The translations under genes and the position numbers were made by a program. A stretch of DNA of 64,000 nucleotides from Cercis canadensis (lineage: Eukaryota; Streptophyta; Magnoliopsida; Fabales; Fabaceae), in the NCBI GenBank assembly GCA_003255065.1, contig QAOA01001300.1:1626993-1690992 (forward strand), written 5' to 3'. Shown here in pieces: positions 11,567-25,100 of this stretch. Each line of letters starts with the position of its first letter. Within the stretch, counting starts at the first letter, position 1. The notes under the pieces were generated by a model. It saw nothing but the letters and a program-made list of their open reading frames with translations, was not told the origin of the DNA and ran no database searches.

Positions 11567-14500
11567 TCAATGATGCAGAGACAGAGGAGGAGGAGGAGGA
11601 GGAGGGGGAGGCACGAGTACATTTTCTACACCCATAAATTCAGAAGCAAATTCTTCGTCATTTTTTCCCAGCATATCCTTTAAGCTACATTCAATATTCC
11701 TTCCTTTCAGCACCCAATATCTTGGCTTTATCTTCTTCTCTAATGAATAGCTAAAATACCTAGGATAGCCTACCACATCTCTTACTGGCCTCTCCATTGT
11801 GTTCACCAGGAATTCTATTTTTGGTCTCAGAACCTCCTCAATGTTGTACCCAAGGAGGGGAGAAAATGAGCGTACCATGAAGGCAATCTCTTTTTCTGAA
11901 AGCCCTAACTTCATCAAATACATCATCCTGCACAACAACACCAGCAGATCGAGTTACAAAGATAATAACTAGAACAACAACGGAATTACACAAACACTTC
12001 AGGAGATGAGGGGGGAAAAAAGTCTACTAATGAGGGTTCATTTTCCTGTTTATGCACTACAATATTTATAATGTGGTGTCAATGCAGTTGAAGAAACTCT
12101 AAAGTCAACCCTAGTTATCCTGCATCTTCTTTTTCTTTTTTCTTTTTACATTTATAGCATACACTCACTGCCTGGATATGACCTGAGGTACCCTGGTTAT
12201 GTACTAAATATTGACCAGGTAAAAGTAAAAACAACAATAATATCATACCAATAGTAAAGCCAAAGACAAAAATGACATACACAAAAGACCAATTCAGTGT
12301 CAGCCAGAACATTACCGAGGTAGTACAGTTCTGTCAGTGTCAGACACAAGAAGCTCTGGATACTTTTTGATAACCTGAGGAAGGTGAACTTTAGATATAC
12401 CAACACTACTAAGGAACTCAATCTTCCTCCGGAGAGTTTTACTAATACTGGCAGCAAAAATTTCGGGACAGCGAGCAAGTATTTTGCCAATACTTTCTTT
12501 ATCAAAACCCATATTTTCAAAGAACATGACAACCTGTACTTAACAATGAGCAAGGAAGCAACAATAAGTATGATACAAACTTCTATGCAGCTGAAAATAA
12601 AAATATTTTTAAAGGTATCATATACCTTAAGAACTGAGAAGATCAGATACACTAGGAAAGGTCAACAATAAAGTAAAAGAAAAAAGGCCTGTTGATGTCA
12701 AGATTTGACATGCCAGTGGATACAGGAAAGCAGATTCCACAGGTGACTATTTCTAGCTTGTTAAACTATTGCTTTACAGAGCACATTTTTCAGGCCTCCG
12801 TACATATAACTTTTATCTTCACAAGAAACACACTTCAAACTGGCTTTCTTGGTGGATCTGGTTATACGCTTATGAGTTGTCACCAATTAATATGAACATA
12901 TGTTGGCAATTGGAAGTTCAAATTCCATACATCCATAAAAATTACCCTTCTGGTTATCTAAAACCAAAATACATTGGATGGAATACTGATGCCAAGAAAC
13001 ATGACTGGTTAACCTATGATATTAAGCTGATAGAAAAGAACAAAGGAATTAATAATTTAACAGGCTACGATTAGGGCCTTGGGATGGATTAAAGCGAAGA
13101 AACTGAGTGGTCAAGGCATGTTCTTGGTTCCTGCACCAGCAACAAGAATAGCATGTGAGATGGATGTGGAATGGGAATTAAGTAGGTCAACTTGACAGGT
13201 ATTCCGCAGGCATCTAAGGTCAAACCACATTCTATAAGCAGCTGTAATCAATGTGTATCTGTAGAAGACATTTCTTAATGAAAGCTCCCAAGTCCATAGC
13301 TATCATAGTGGCCAGAAATGTGATAATATTAACTAAGACCATGAAAGCATCTAATGTAGGAACAAGAAGGGGATTAAATTGATGACTTGAAAAACTTTCA
13401 AGTTGAGGCAAATTAGGTGTGGCCTGTTTGCTAAATGAATAGAGGCTCTATGGTTTGAAGGTAAACTTGTTGATATACCATTTTATTTTGGCTGAAAAAA
13501 CTCATTGATATACCAGGACCTAAAAAATTCTCCTTGCTTGTACAAGACATGTTTTTGCACAGTGGCATATCCGTACAACAAGTGTGTCTCATTAGATACC
13601 TGAGCACATCACCTTCCTTGGATTTGAAAGTGTAGGTGTTAATTAATTTCTATATAACAGCTCTAAAACCAAGACATCAAATGTAAAAACTGTGAATGGT
13701 GTCAGAGTAGAAGCTAGAAATTCAGCATTGATACAAACACTACAAAGCATATTCATGTTTTGAAACATATGGTACAGCTATTTGAAATTTCCATGGTTGA
13801 GGCTTCAGTAAGAAATACCTGGAGAAAATGTTGGGGCTTCATTAATAGTAGCTGAGGACTTTTAGCAACAACCTGATCCAACTTCTTGTTTTGAACACCT
13901 AGTTCAAGAAACTGATCTGCCATCAACTTTAGCTTGCTAGTTGAACAACCCAATAGATGAGGCCAGCTTTTGATTGCACAGTCGATACATGCCTTTGGAA
14001 CCTGTCATGAAGCATTCTGTTACCAGCACAGTACCACCATAAACTTTTGTTCTTGTTAAACTAAGTAAGTATAGCTTCCCTTCATGCCTGAACAACTCAC
14101 CCACTATATAAGAAACAAGGACATTTATGAACAGAGACAAATATGAATGCACAGAAATTGAATAGTTTTTTACATCAATTATTTGTTTCAACTTTTTTTT
14201 TTTGTTTTTGTCGTTGCTCAGCTTTTAGGCTGAGTTGATGCTTAAACATATTATAATTTAAAAGGCATAATACGTAAAAACATTTGATTTGACATTACAA
14301 AAGGATATATCTTATGGTAGCAGTGACAATCCACACTTACTAAAGGTATTGGCTAAACCCATTTCATGTAAAGGACAAGCAGCATGTTCATCAAACAATA
14401 GACAATAGGGAACCTAACTAGGCCACTTACTTCATGGGAAGGACATGCAACTCTTGAAATATAATGTTTAATGCTACTTCAAGCTGGCATCATATCCATA

Positions 14501-16700
14501 AGACCATTCAATTTCACTTAGGAATATGTTATAGGTAAAAACACAATTCAAAACAACCACTGAAATTGATCTCCTTGGTTTGCTTTCAATGATAATTCAA
14601 CTACTATATACACATACAGACACGCACGTATACATTCACACATGCAAACATGACCAAACAAGACTTTACCTTCTCTGAATCAAACAAGGAAAGGACCTCC
14701 TTGTAATTTTCTTGAATGCTTGTAGATAGAATCCAAGGATATTTCAGCAACACCTTGGCATAATCTTTATCCACAACACCAATCTGTAAAAGAATATTAA
14801 AGTCTCAATCACAGGTAGTGATATTAAGATCACACATGACATTTGATTCTGGGTTCAAAGGATGTATCTGAACAACAAGAAATTCATTTATGTTTATGGA
14901 CATAAATGAGTTTCAACATGGCAATTAGGTTAAGTAGTATTTAATTGCTTATTAAGAGCCAAAAAGTTGAAAAATCATGTGAAGAACAAAGAAGTCCGAA
15001 ATTCAGAACCAACAGAGAGAGATTGAAATCCATCAGAATGCACACTACAGAAAAGACAATGCCTACAAAAACGGCACTTCCACCAAAAAAAAAATAATGA
15101 AATTCTAAATGTCATAAAAAGTTACTTGAATATTGGACATAGAAGATCCACTCATGCAAGGCCAATATAAAATTGATGTACCTCCTTCAAGGCTCGGAAT
15201 CTGGTTTTAAAGATGTCAATATTCCATAGCAGCATGGGAGGAAAAACCAATATTACGTTTCTGATGCGACCTCTGGAGATTCCAATATTCTCAAGAAATT
15301 CCACTATAGGTTTAACATGGTATTTCACTGATAACAAAAGTAGGCGAGGAAATGATTCAATCAAATAATGAAAAGAAACATCCTTGGAATGTAACATGTT
15401 TAAACCTCCACGCCTTGCTTCAACCTGTGGGAAAGAAAATAAAAAATTCATATTAGAATGCTTGAAAAGGAGATATATATAAAGACAAATATCTGAAAGG
15501 TTCAGGTTAGAGATATATTAGTTTGATTGATGAGCATTACACGGTTGTTGATTATTGGAAGGCATGTATACATATATATATATACCAGACCTTTTCAAAG
15601 AAGGATAATGTCTGTTGTAGATCTTCATCAATAGGAATTGATAACTGCATCATCATACGGCGAACATTTTTCACCGGGAACTCCTCATTGTCACTGCCAG
15701 AAAAGAACAGTTCCTTCGCACATTTAACCTATGAGCCAAACGGAAAAATAAGCAGCAATTACGGCCAGCAGATACAAAAATGTTGGAAGCATCACTAAGT
15801 GGAAAGTGGCATTTTTATCAGCTCAATACAAGAAACTAATAAAGCAAACACTAAATTACAGTGTTGAGATAACGAGCAAAATATGGTTAGTTAAGGAGAG
15901 TAAGGTTGGAAATTTTGGTTAAATGTAAGATATAACTCCGGGAGTCTCAAGTCTGATCTTTTATGTGCGTAAAAAGAGTGAGAGAGAGAGAGAGAAAGTT
16001 ATAGTTAAAGAAATGAATTTTTTCTCAAAGAATATGTTGTTCCCCTCCCCCTGCACCATCTCTTCTCGAGTAACACTTGACTCACCTTATGAATGAGAGC
16101 TGTAAGCGTCTCTGCCGATAGATACCTGGCGACATTCATAGCTGAAGACAGACTCAAGCCAAGACTCTCCAAGAAGGCAACTTTTCCGTTATCACCTTTC
16201 CCCCTAGCAATATGAAGCACCTTGTCCTGGAACTGGAAGCCATCAACGTTTTTCGGCATATGTTTGTCCTCCTCACCTTTCCAGGAATTCCACATTGAAA
16301 GCTCGTCCAAATCCCGAACCCCATCAACTAACATCCGCAAATACTTGGGTGACTTTGACGCGATAGACTGGGATTCCTCCTCCGATAGCCCCAATTGTTG
16401 AAGAAAAATTGAAACAGCATTCTGAGCATCCTTCAGTTCTGATTCTGACTGGTTATTGGGTACTGGCTCTGAATTGCAATTGCCCGAGGGAGAAGCCTGT
16501 ATCTGTATCTGTAGGGGACGACAATAATAGCTAACTCTTTGATAAAGATGAAAAGAGTTCGAGTGGGGATTCCTAGGTCTCCTAGTCCTGGAACTGGAAC
16601 TGCAACGGAGATTCACACCGAAGCAAAGGGTATCACTCTTGCGTGGGACTGGAATTGGGAGCACGGAATTTGTGTGAATTCGAAGCAACTTGGACCACAT
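11567..16700 (-). CDS. mTERF-family organellar transcription/RNA factor
   Basis: Helical-repeat nucleic-acid-binding protein expected in chloroplasts or mitochondria. Seven exons: 16086-16700, 15591-15728, 15182-15424, 14670-14783, 13819-14001, 12316-12533 and 11567-11927, all GT-AG and in phase, giving 623 residues. The first exon encodes a Ser/Arg-rich presequence (start MWSKLLRIHT) followed by QLGLSEEESQSIASKSPKYL, the first mTERF-type helical repeat. Later exons carry repeats of the leucine/proline pattern such as LIESFPRLLLLS, LLKYPWILSTSI, VVAKSPQLLL and ILARCPEIFAASI. The C-terminus (KPRYWVLKGRNIECSLKDML) is typical of the family. A run of nine prolines encoded by a GGT/GGA repeat lies just before the stop. 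By position beside AVP2 and the USP-kinase it is probably the counterpart of Arabidopsis At1g78930 (from memory). Confidence 0.93.
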
Positions 16701-19642
16701 ATTGCAGATGCCAGATTCCCGTGCTAGTGTTACTATTACTCCGCCATAGAGTACAATACAACGGACCTTTACTTAAACCCTCCCTCTCTAGCCTACCATA
16801 AAACTAAAACCCTTTGGAAAGTTGAACGAGTACGCTCACGCTTAGATTGAGAGGTTTAGTTTACCCACATCCATTACCATAACAACTATTTCTCGGTAAA
16901 CTCGTTAACAAGACAAATAATTTATCAAAATAATATATTTTTAATTATTTTATTCAAGATACACAAACAATATGAGTCATGCTATTTTATAAATAGTGTG
17001 ACTCCCATGGTCATGTTACTTTGAAGTAGAGTCACACTACTTACAAAGTAGCGCAATTTTTTCCTTTACGTGTCTGTCAATAATTTAATCAAAATTATCT
17101 AAAATCGATAAATAATTTTTAAACTAACCCATTTCCATAGATATTTTACAAAATTGTATTTTTTTTAGTTATTTTACCCTACTTCTCACTTCTCCTCTTA
17201 AATTTCCTACTCTTTTCTTATTCTTTTTATTCTCCCCTCCTTTTTTATTCCAATCAGTAAGATATTTATTTTCTGCTTTGTAATATCCATATATTGATTA
17301 GTAATTTTGTATCCATTCTTTCAATGAAAATTCTCTTGGATTCAAATTCAAACCCTTAACTTGCTTTCCAATTTTCCATTATGGAACATCTTATCCATTA
17401 TAAACAGTAGAAGACAATTACTGATAAAAAAAACTTATATGGGAAACTATATTTTTATTATTCAAATTGCCAATCAATGTATTAGTTCATTCTAGTTCAT
17501 CACTCAGTTTGGATTCCAAATTTGAGTTGAGATTATCCAGTCCAATGCTTTTACTTTGTTTTATTACACATTGTTTTGTTGGATTTTAGTTCGTTAATAC
17601 ACAATGGATATGCAATACAATCTTGTAAAACTAGCTTTGGTGGGCTTGGTGAATGAACAACTGAGACACCTTTGAGACACCTTTGGAAGCTTAATAGGAC
17701 AGCAAGAGGATGTTAGGCTTGAAGCCAAGGGAGTTGGGTCTTAAGGCTCAGAAGCTCCAACCGTGGCTAAGTCTGACCTCTTTAGGGGGAGTGTTGATGT
17801 TCTTTGCTCCAGTTGATGGACAATGACAGTGGAGCTTGGTGTTTCAGGGGGTTCTTGTGGTGTTGAAGATGTGTTAATGAAAGTCTAGTCCATTAAGGGT
17901 GAAAATTATGAGTATTCTTAAAGAGGATCTCAGAGAAGGAGAAGTGTTTTTTTATGGAGGAGGAATGCTGGGTTTAAGGTTGATGGGTGCTATAGAAGGC
18001 TGAGACTTGAAGAACATTCATAAAGATGTTCTTCTAGTGGTTAGTGTTTGGATGATGAAGTTCTGGTAAAGCTAAGTGTTGGTGGCGAGAATCTGATGGT
18101 TCTTTTTCTAAGGCTTTAAGGTCTGGTTTCTAACTTGGTCTATTATGTTTTAAGAGGTAGTATTTATAATGGAGGAGGGTGAGACTTGATGAAGATGAAC
18201 GTTGGAGAGGAAGTGAACGTTAGAGATCTAGTCAAATGGTAGGTGTGAATATTAAATGCTGCACATGGGAGAGCTGAGTCAAAGGTCAGGTCTTTATCCA
18301 AATGTCATAAGATTTAATCTATGCATTAAATGAGGCTAAAGGTTTTGGTGGCATGAGGGTGGCGCATCTGGCTTTGCTAGCTGAAGCCCATTTTTTTGAT
18401 ATCCTAGGAATAAGGTATATGAGGTTCAGCTTCCCATGAAACACATTTTAGTATAAAATGGTTTAAGTTTTAATACAAAGAATAAGACAAAAGGCCAAAG
18501 ATCAAAAAGGTCAAAAAAAATGTCATGTCACATAAGCTGATAAAGCATTTCAAACTATCTTTACTTGGGGTCCCACACCTCTTATCAAACTTTTATAAAA
18601 GGGTCTTTGGAGAAGTCCTTTAAAATCTCTTGTAATGTGGACTTTTCCTCAACCTAAATCCAACCAAGCTACTGTATTAGAGATAGTTCTCGCTATAGGA
18701 GTTGTGACTGCTTTAGGAGCTTTAGTTTTGTGAGGTCTCTTATTCAAAAAGTAGTTAAGAGATGTCAAAGTTTTGACTACCAACTAAAGCTACCTCTAAA
18801 AACTACATCATAAGCCTCTTTACTTGGGGGAAGCTCTGAAGGACATTCTAGGCAACCCAGGTTTATCAGCTATAGAAGCACCTGATGGAGACAACTTTAG
18901 GAGTCTCTCAACAGAAGTGGCTTCTCTTGTTAAGACTGTAGTTGTGCCACTCTTGGCTCTAACTGGGCCAACTTTTATTTGTTTGTCCAAGTAGGTCTCT
19001 TGACCTTTTTGGTGATATGGCTATGCTGGGCCATTATTTGTCTTAATTGGGCCTAACTCAAAATCTTGTATTTACACACATTGTTTATATTCAAATATCT
19101 ATAGGATCCTCTCTTTAATCTTTATCCTATGGACATAAAAAAATACTATAAAAATCTAATTTCAACGAAAACGAAGTAAGAAATGCCTAAGAGAAAGCAG
19201 CTTGTGGACTGCGGCTGCCTTTTAGAACCCGAGCTTCGCGAGCGAGAACTTTCACTATGTTGACTTGGTTTCGTGCCACAATGGCGAGAAGCCAACAAAC
19301 ACAGTCTAACGTCTGATTGAAACAGCAGCCATAACTTGGATGAAAATGACAGAGATAGAACGTACATGTCAAAATCCATACATGTAAAGCAAGGATGTAG
19401 GCCAATTACGAGTAGCACTGTAGTGTTCAAGTCGCCGACAACATCTAGATCTACATATACATTGTACAAGGGGACAGACAGAAAAAGGAACAGAGGCACT
19501 GTGAGTGCCTTTTCTCACTTAGTCTAACATGAGCTACAAGTACATTATGCTAGTCCTAAAACACACGCTGACATAATTAGTTATAGGAACTTATATATAT
19601 GTATATGTGTACATTGAGATTGAGATTGATTTATTTGAGAGT
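16701..19642. other. Intergenic region with a possible LTR remnant
   Basis: No coding gene is supported. 16974-17004 is an imperfect palindrome around TTATA, with arms of the form GAGTCxxxCTATT; a related hairpin follows at about 17020-17052. 17600-19080 has a different, less AT-rich composition and may be part of an LTR retrotransposon. 19147-19642 probably includes the 3' untranslated region of the next gene. Confidence 0.5.
17792..19080 (+). mobile_element. Possible Copia-type LTR remnant
   Basis: The purine tract AGGGGGAG at 17784-17791 is followed directly by TGTTGATG, the usual arrangement of polypurine tract and 3' LTR start in Copia elements. The stretch ends near ACACACA at 19080. 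No matching 5' LTR, coding domain or target duplication was found, so this is a weak call. Confidence 0.3.
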
Positions 19643-21101
19643 TCAGACCCAAGTGCCTTTGAGAAGGGCACAAGTAGATGCAGTCTCTCCAAAAGTGTTG
19701 AGGAGATCAGAGCAGGAAGCATCTGGTTCCCCTTGGGTGTCAAGTTGCAATCCCAACTCATCTTGTATATCATCTGAAGCAGATATGAGCAAGAACTCGC
19801 ATCCTTCATAGTTGAGAAAGTCTGGTGGATCAGCTGGGGCAAACTTTACATGGCCCAAATGTCCTTGCAGGTGTGCAGGAAACACTGCCTTGCGTTTGTT
19901 TTGGAGACCCCTGAATGTGTGTGTGACTGTGCAGCTCCCCCTCCTCCTTCGGGGTTCTTGATTTTAATTATGAATGAGCCCTCGCGTTCTATGTTGAGTG
20001 ACTCCTGAGGTTCCTCTTTCTCACCTTGAGCTGGGAATTCTAGTTTGTATATCAAATGGGTGTGGCTTCTTCTTCTGCCTGGGTTGGCCTTGTGCCTAAG
20101 AATTCGGTAAACGCCTTCTCCCACTGCTCTTGCTGGAGCAGTATGTCTGTGTCCTCTGGTTGAAGTCTCGTACTCCTCTGCCAAGCGCCAAGTGCCAATG
20201 TGCCAATGCCATTCAATTCCATAAATGTATTAAATTTACAATTACAAATAGGATCCATATTGCAATACTAATACTAATAATAGTGTAGTAAATTTGTGAT
20301 AGAAATAGTTACATTTAGAAATTCATTATAGAATGGAATATTGTCTACTCTACCTTCTTTAAGAGCAGTCTTGACATGCTCTGCATTAGTGGTGACCATC
20401 TCAACAAAACCCCAGTAAGGTCGGCTTCTCTTGCTGGGATCTGGAAGGCTTTTCCGTCCCATAACAATAAGACGGAACAAGGCTTGCTCTTCAATGTTTA
20501 CTTCCTACGTTACAATACTTAGAAATTAAGGTTATCCGGGACAGGACAGACACGGACTCCACTCCACTAAAGCAAGTGTGATTGTTGGTTCAATCAAATT
20601 TATTATATTATTACCCAGGGGTCATGACCACCTTCACTTGCACTGCTACTGGGTAAGGGTGATTGGGTTCCTTTGTTGCCACTCAACCCTTCCTTGCCAG
20701 AATTGGGGTCTTGCTTCTCTTCCACTGCCCTTTCGCCACACTCTGGCCGCAGAATAATGTAGAGACGCTGTACATCTTCTGCACTATGAGCTTCTTCCCT
20801 CTCAACTTTGGGCCAATAGAAGAAAAAAATATCCCCTCTTTCCTGCATTATATCACACCAGTGAATTTCACTTGACTTGAGCCAAAGGATCATTCATTTC
20901 ATCATTCATCTATACTCTATAGGCCTTATATATCTTATGTATGACTATGATGCATATATATAGATATATATAAATAAGGATTCAATTTTGGAAAATAGCA
21001 TACACTTGATTCAAGATAAAGAAAAAAATAGAGTTAGAGTCAATAACCTGAATTTCAACTTGGGGTTCTGTTTGGGTCGTGTGTTCTTGCCCTTGTCCCA
21101 T
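19643..21101 (-). CDS. Conserved plant protein of unknown function, apparent frameshift in last exon
   Basis: Four exons: 21048-21101, 20615-20842, 20354-20504 and 20177 downwards, joined by GT-AG introns in phase. The start is MGQGQEHTTQ. I do not recognise a named domain. The protein is soluble with no signal peptide. Conserved-looking blocks are GDIFFFYWPKVEREEAHSAE, LFRLIVMGRKSLPDPSKRSR, RPYWGFVEMVTT, ARAVGEGVYRILRH and THLIYKLEFP. In the assembly the last exon stops at 19846 (254 residues). The next frame, from about 19930 to 19643, continues with protein-like sequence (KRKAVFPAHLQG, DPPDFLNYEGCEFLLISASD). The shift maps near the C-run 19937-19941 and would be cured by one extra base there. 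It is either a homopolymer error or a truncated allele. Confidence 0.75.
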
Positions 21102-22127
21102 TAAATCTTTTGCAAAGGGTTCCCCTTTCTCTTTCCCGAGATACAGATCTCTTAAGATCAGAGATGACTCTGTTTTTACATTACACTTCTCTCATATCAG
21201 AGATCCCTTTCTCTTCCCCCATCATTGTAGTTACATGGGGAGAACCCAAAAAGTAAAGGAGACACGTCACTGGAACCAGAAACTTCCCAATTCTACTTCT
21301 GTGTGGATAGATAGACACGTCCACAACATAAGGTAGATAGTAGAGCATGCACGTATGCCACGTTCTTTGATTCCTGGGGTGACAACTGTCAACTTTACTT
21401 TTACTCTTTTAGGTACTACTTCTAGTTCCTTGCAAATTTTAACCGTCTGTTCGTTTTCCTTCAACATTCATTTCAGGTGCTAGGCTGTCAAATTAGCTTA
21501 TAAATTCTCTGTATTAGCAAAAATGGGGGGAAAAAGAATACAAAAGCTTCTACAATTGTCTCAATTGAATCGAAAATTGTGCTTTCTTTTAGACCTTGCA
21601 GATAGATTTATAGAGATTCAAACTGGTTCAGGATGTACACTTCACTTATGTTGTGGGAAATTGGGAACTGCAAAACATTTTAGTAATTTACAACAAGAAT
21701 TAGTACTTGAATATGCACACTGCAGTTGTTTTGTAGCGTACTTTTCTTGCTTTTTTCATGGTAATGACAAGACAACCCTTCTTGCAATCTCTTATAAAAT
21801 ATGAATATGATAGCAGAAAGATACATTGTTCTGGCAGGGAATATGAAAATTGGATGATTTACATTGCCTATTATATTACAGTATATTATATTTACATAAG
21901 ACAAAATTCAGGCTTAACATTTGCCTGCCTCTCTATATGGGATTAGCACAAAATGGCCTTTCTACGGCCTAGGCGATTGTCATGAGGCTAGTGAAACAAG
22001 TAGTCTAGTCCGTGTATCATCTGGAACCTTGGGAATAGAATGTCTTTAGTTGGTTGGATTTTCTCTTGTTTGACATTGTACTAGAGTTATTCAGTTGACT
22101 CTGTGAATCGAAACAAATAAACTTAAT
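21102..22127. other. Intergenic region
   Basis: This lies between the 5' end of the unknown gene and the 3' end of the USP-kinase gene, both on the minus strand. It must contain the promoter of the former and the 3' untranslated region of the latter. No additional exon was seen; in particular no U-box sequence follows the kinase. Confidence 0.6.
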
Positions 22128-25100
22128 TTACATTATATGTATATTGTTCATATCATAGTCTGAGCTGACTAGTGTGTGAGTGTCGTAAATTTTACCTTCT
22201 TTTCCTTCTATTGGTGTTGATGGGCTTCTAGAGCTTCCTGAATCTACAATCTCTTCCTGCAATTATTCGATCCAGATTTATGAAATTAATGACGCATGAT
22301 ATATAATATATCCTCGTCTCATGGTTGATGGTTTCTTCACTTGTCCAAATTTAAGAAAGAGAAATGAGCAGCTTTGCTGCTAAACTCAGTCTCACTAAGA
22401 CCATTAGTAAGTAAGTAGTCACCTGTTGCACTGAAGTTTGACTATGGTAGGGGGAGGTCCCAGTACTGGTACATAAAAAGACGTGGCTCATATTTTCTTC
22501 AGCCAAATCTCTCAATTTGCTGAGCTCTGGCAATACTAGTTTGCCAAGGTCTGGGCGATCTTTTCGTCTGAGTTCTGCACATTGAACTCCCAGCTCCGCA
22601 AGTGTCAATGCTTGTTCAACAGGCCAATCAGTCACAAATGGGTCCAGCATCTCTTGGAATGTACCTTTCTCAATAGCCTGTCCAACATGGTGAGCCAACC
22701 CCATTGGAGGCTTGCCTGTTATAAGTTGTAGAAGCATGATCCCTAGAGAATATACATCAGACTTGACCCCAAGCATTCCTGTTTGCTGATACTCAGGATC
22801 AATATAACAGAAAGTTCCAGCTGTGGATGTCATGCGGTATTGTGTTACATTTTCAGCAACAGCAGGGACAAGCCTTGCCAATCCAACGTCGCCAATCTTA
22901 CTTACATAGTTTTGGTCTAGCAAAATGTTGCCTGGTTTCAGATCACGATGTACTAAAGGCTCAGGCTTGGTTTGATGGAGAAACATTAGACCAGTGGCTA
23001 TATCTGCAGCAATTCGGAACCTCAGTTGCCAAGACTGAATACAGCCATTTCCTTTTCGAAACAGGCAATCTTCTAAGCTTCCATTAGCCATATATTCATA
23101 TACCAGTATCCCATACTCTGGACAGGCTCCTAGAAGAAGCACCATGTTGGGATGGCGTATGCAGCTTAGTATGTCAATCTGCATTCAAATAATATAACGG
23201 GTTGGACTTGGACAATAAATTTCACTAACTTCCCTTCCTCCAGTTGTACCTGTATGAATGGAGTATATGTGATAACACATGAACATGATTCAATTATGTC
23301 CTTAGCCTTAGGACAGAAAGAAAAGAAAATATATTAAGTAAAATAGAAAAGATTGATGATGCTATTGCTAATTAAGGTGCATTTGTTCAGTGTTCCTTTC
23401 GTGCTTCTAGGTTACCCTTGTACTAAAAACCAATTGCCTCTCTAGAGCTGTCTTTGGAACTAGTCTAGAGTCCCTAGTCTTATGGTTTCATCATAAACAA
23501 GTCAAGTTATTTTGAGATGGAAATTACGGCATGCAGTCAAATTCCAAAAGTGGTTTAGAAATAGAATTACTCATGTCCACTGGTTGGTCACCTCTTGCTG
23601 AAACTGTGCCTTCCCTTGAGCAGCATCTGGACGTAGAACCTTGACTGCCACTGGTGTGTGATCAAGGTAACATTTATAGACAGGGCCATAACCTCCTTCC
23701 CCAATTTTCCGAGATTCAGAAAAGAATTCTGTTGCTTCTTCGATCTCCTCAATACTGTATCTTCTATATCTTACATCACTTTGGGCTTGATTATCCAATA
23801 GCTTCCTCATTTCTTCTGCTTCTTTAAGAGCTTTCATTTCAACGCTTGCTCTTTTATGTGTTTCTAACTCTGCAATTTTCTTTTGTGCTTCTGCTGTTTC
23901 CATGGCCAACTTGGATCTAGCTTTTTCTTTCTCTGCAATTGCCATTGAAGCTTCCTGGGCCAATCGGGCCTCTTCTAATTTCTTTTCTTCTTCAAGTCTC
24001 CAGTGGTTAAGATCCACTAACTGTCAACATTAACAGACTAGTACCAGTTGAAATCAAAATAACATTAAATGAGAGAGAGAGAGAGAGAGAAAGAAAGATA
24101 TTTTTTATTTTACCTTTTGTTGTGCTGTAAGTGCTTCTTTGCATGCTGCACTATACATATCCATTGTTTGCTTTAACTCAAGCTTCAACCTCCTCATGTC
24201 AGCTTCTACTGCTTCATCCTGCATTTTTTAGCATGAGGAGCACCATTGAAGGTTAGATGCCCTTGGTTCTACTTGGGCTCAGACTATCCAATTGATATCT
24301 AATCTAACCAATCGGAGTCCTAGATAAAAATAAGTAACATGTAAAGTAATAAGATGTGCTCACAAAGATCTGAGATGAATATGAAACTGATGTTCCACTA
24401 CTCCCCTGGGAAAATGATATATCTGGTGACATGGGGTCATTGAACTTGATTCCCAAACGCATTGATCCAAAGCTACGATCTGAACTGGTTGAAACTCGTG
24501 AATTTCGGCCTGAGTCAGCATAATCATAGAACACAGAGGATGTACGATCACTGCTTGGCCTCTCAGAGCTCACAAATGATATGTCTGTATCTGATTCTAC
24601 AAAATCCATGCATGACCTTCCACTCAAGCCTCTTGCTCTTGCAAAGGGTGACCTGCTTCAACCATGGAAATCATGTGACTGCCATATTAATGTTGATAGC
24701 ATTATACTATAGTATTCAATCAAAAACTTCATATTACCCCCTCCCCCAGAAAGAAAAAAAAAGAGAAAATATGATTAGCATAGTATCCATACACTAGACT
24801 AGAACCTGTTACGCTCTCAGTGGCTTTATGTCAAAGACTTACTTAATTGATTCATCCTGCCAGCTGTGAGGTTTGATTGATGCCCTGTCTGCAGTATATA
24901 TGCCACCAAAACATATTTAAAACTGAAACAGATAGTTAGAACAAAGATCTATATTTTAACAGAAACAAACCTCTCAAGTTCATACGCTTAGAGGGTATCT
25001 CAGATAGACTGTCATTCTGTTTATTTAGATTCTGTATGTGGCTCAGCAATGGGGAGGTATGTGGGGCTGCACGAGAAGCATTCCTAACTGAAGAGATTTT

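Noticed and set aside
19905..19945. Short intron to explain the frame change in the unknown gene
   Set aside because: The only GT-AG span that fits is about 17 bases, below the size that plants splice. A one-base indel is simpler.
21102..22127. Missing U-box exon for the USP-kinase
   Set aside because: No frame in this stretch resembles a U-box, and the kinase frame ends in a normal stop at 22128, as in U-box-free relatives.
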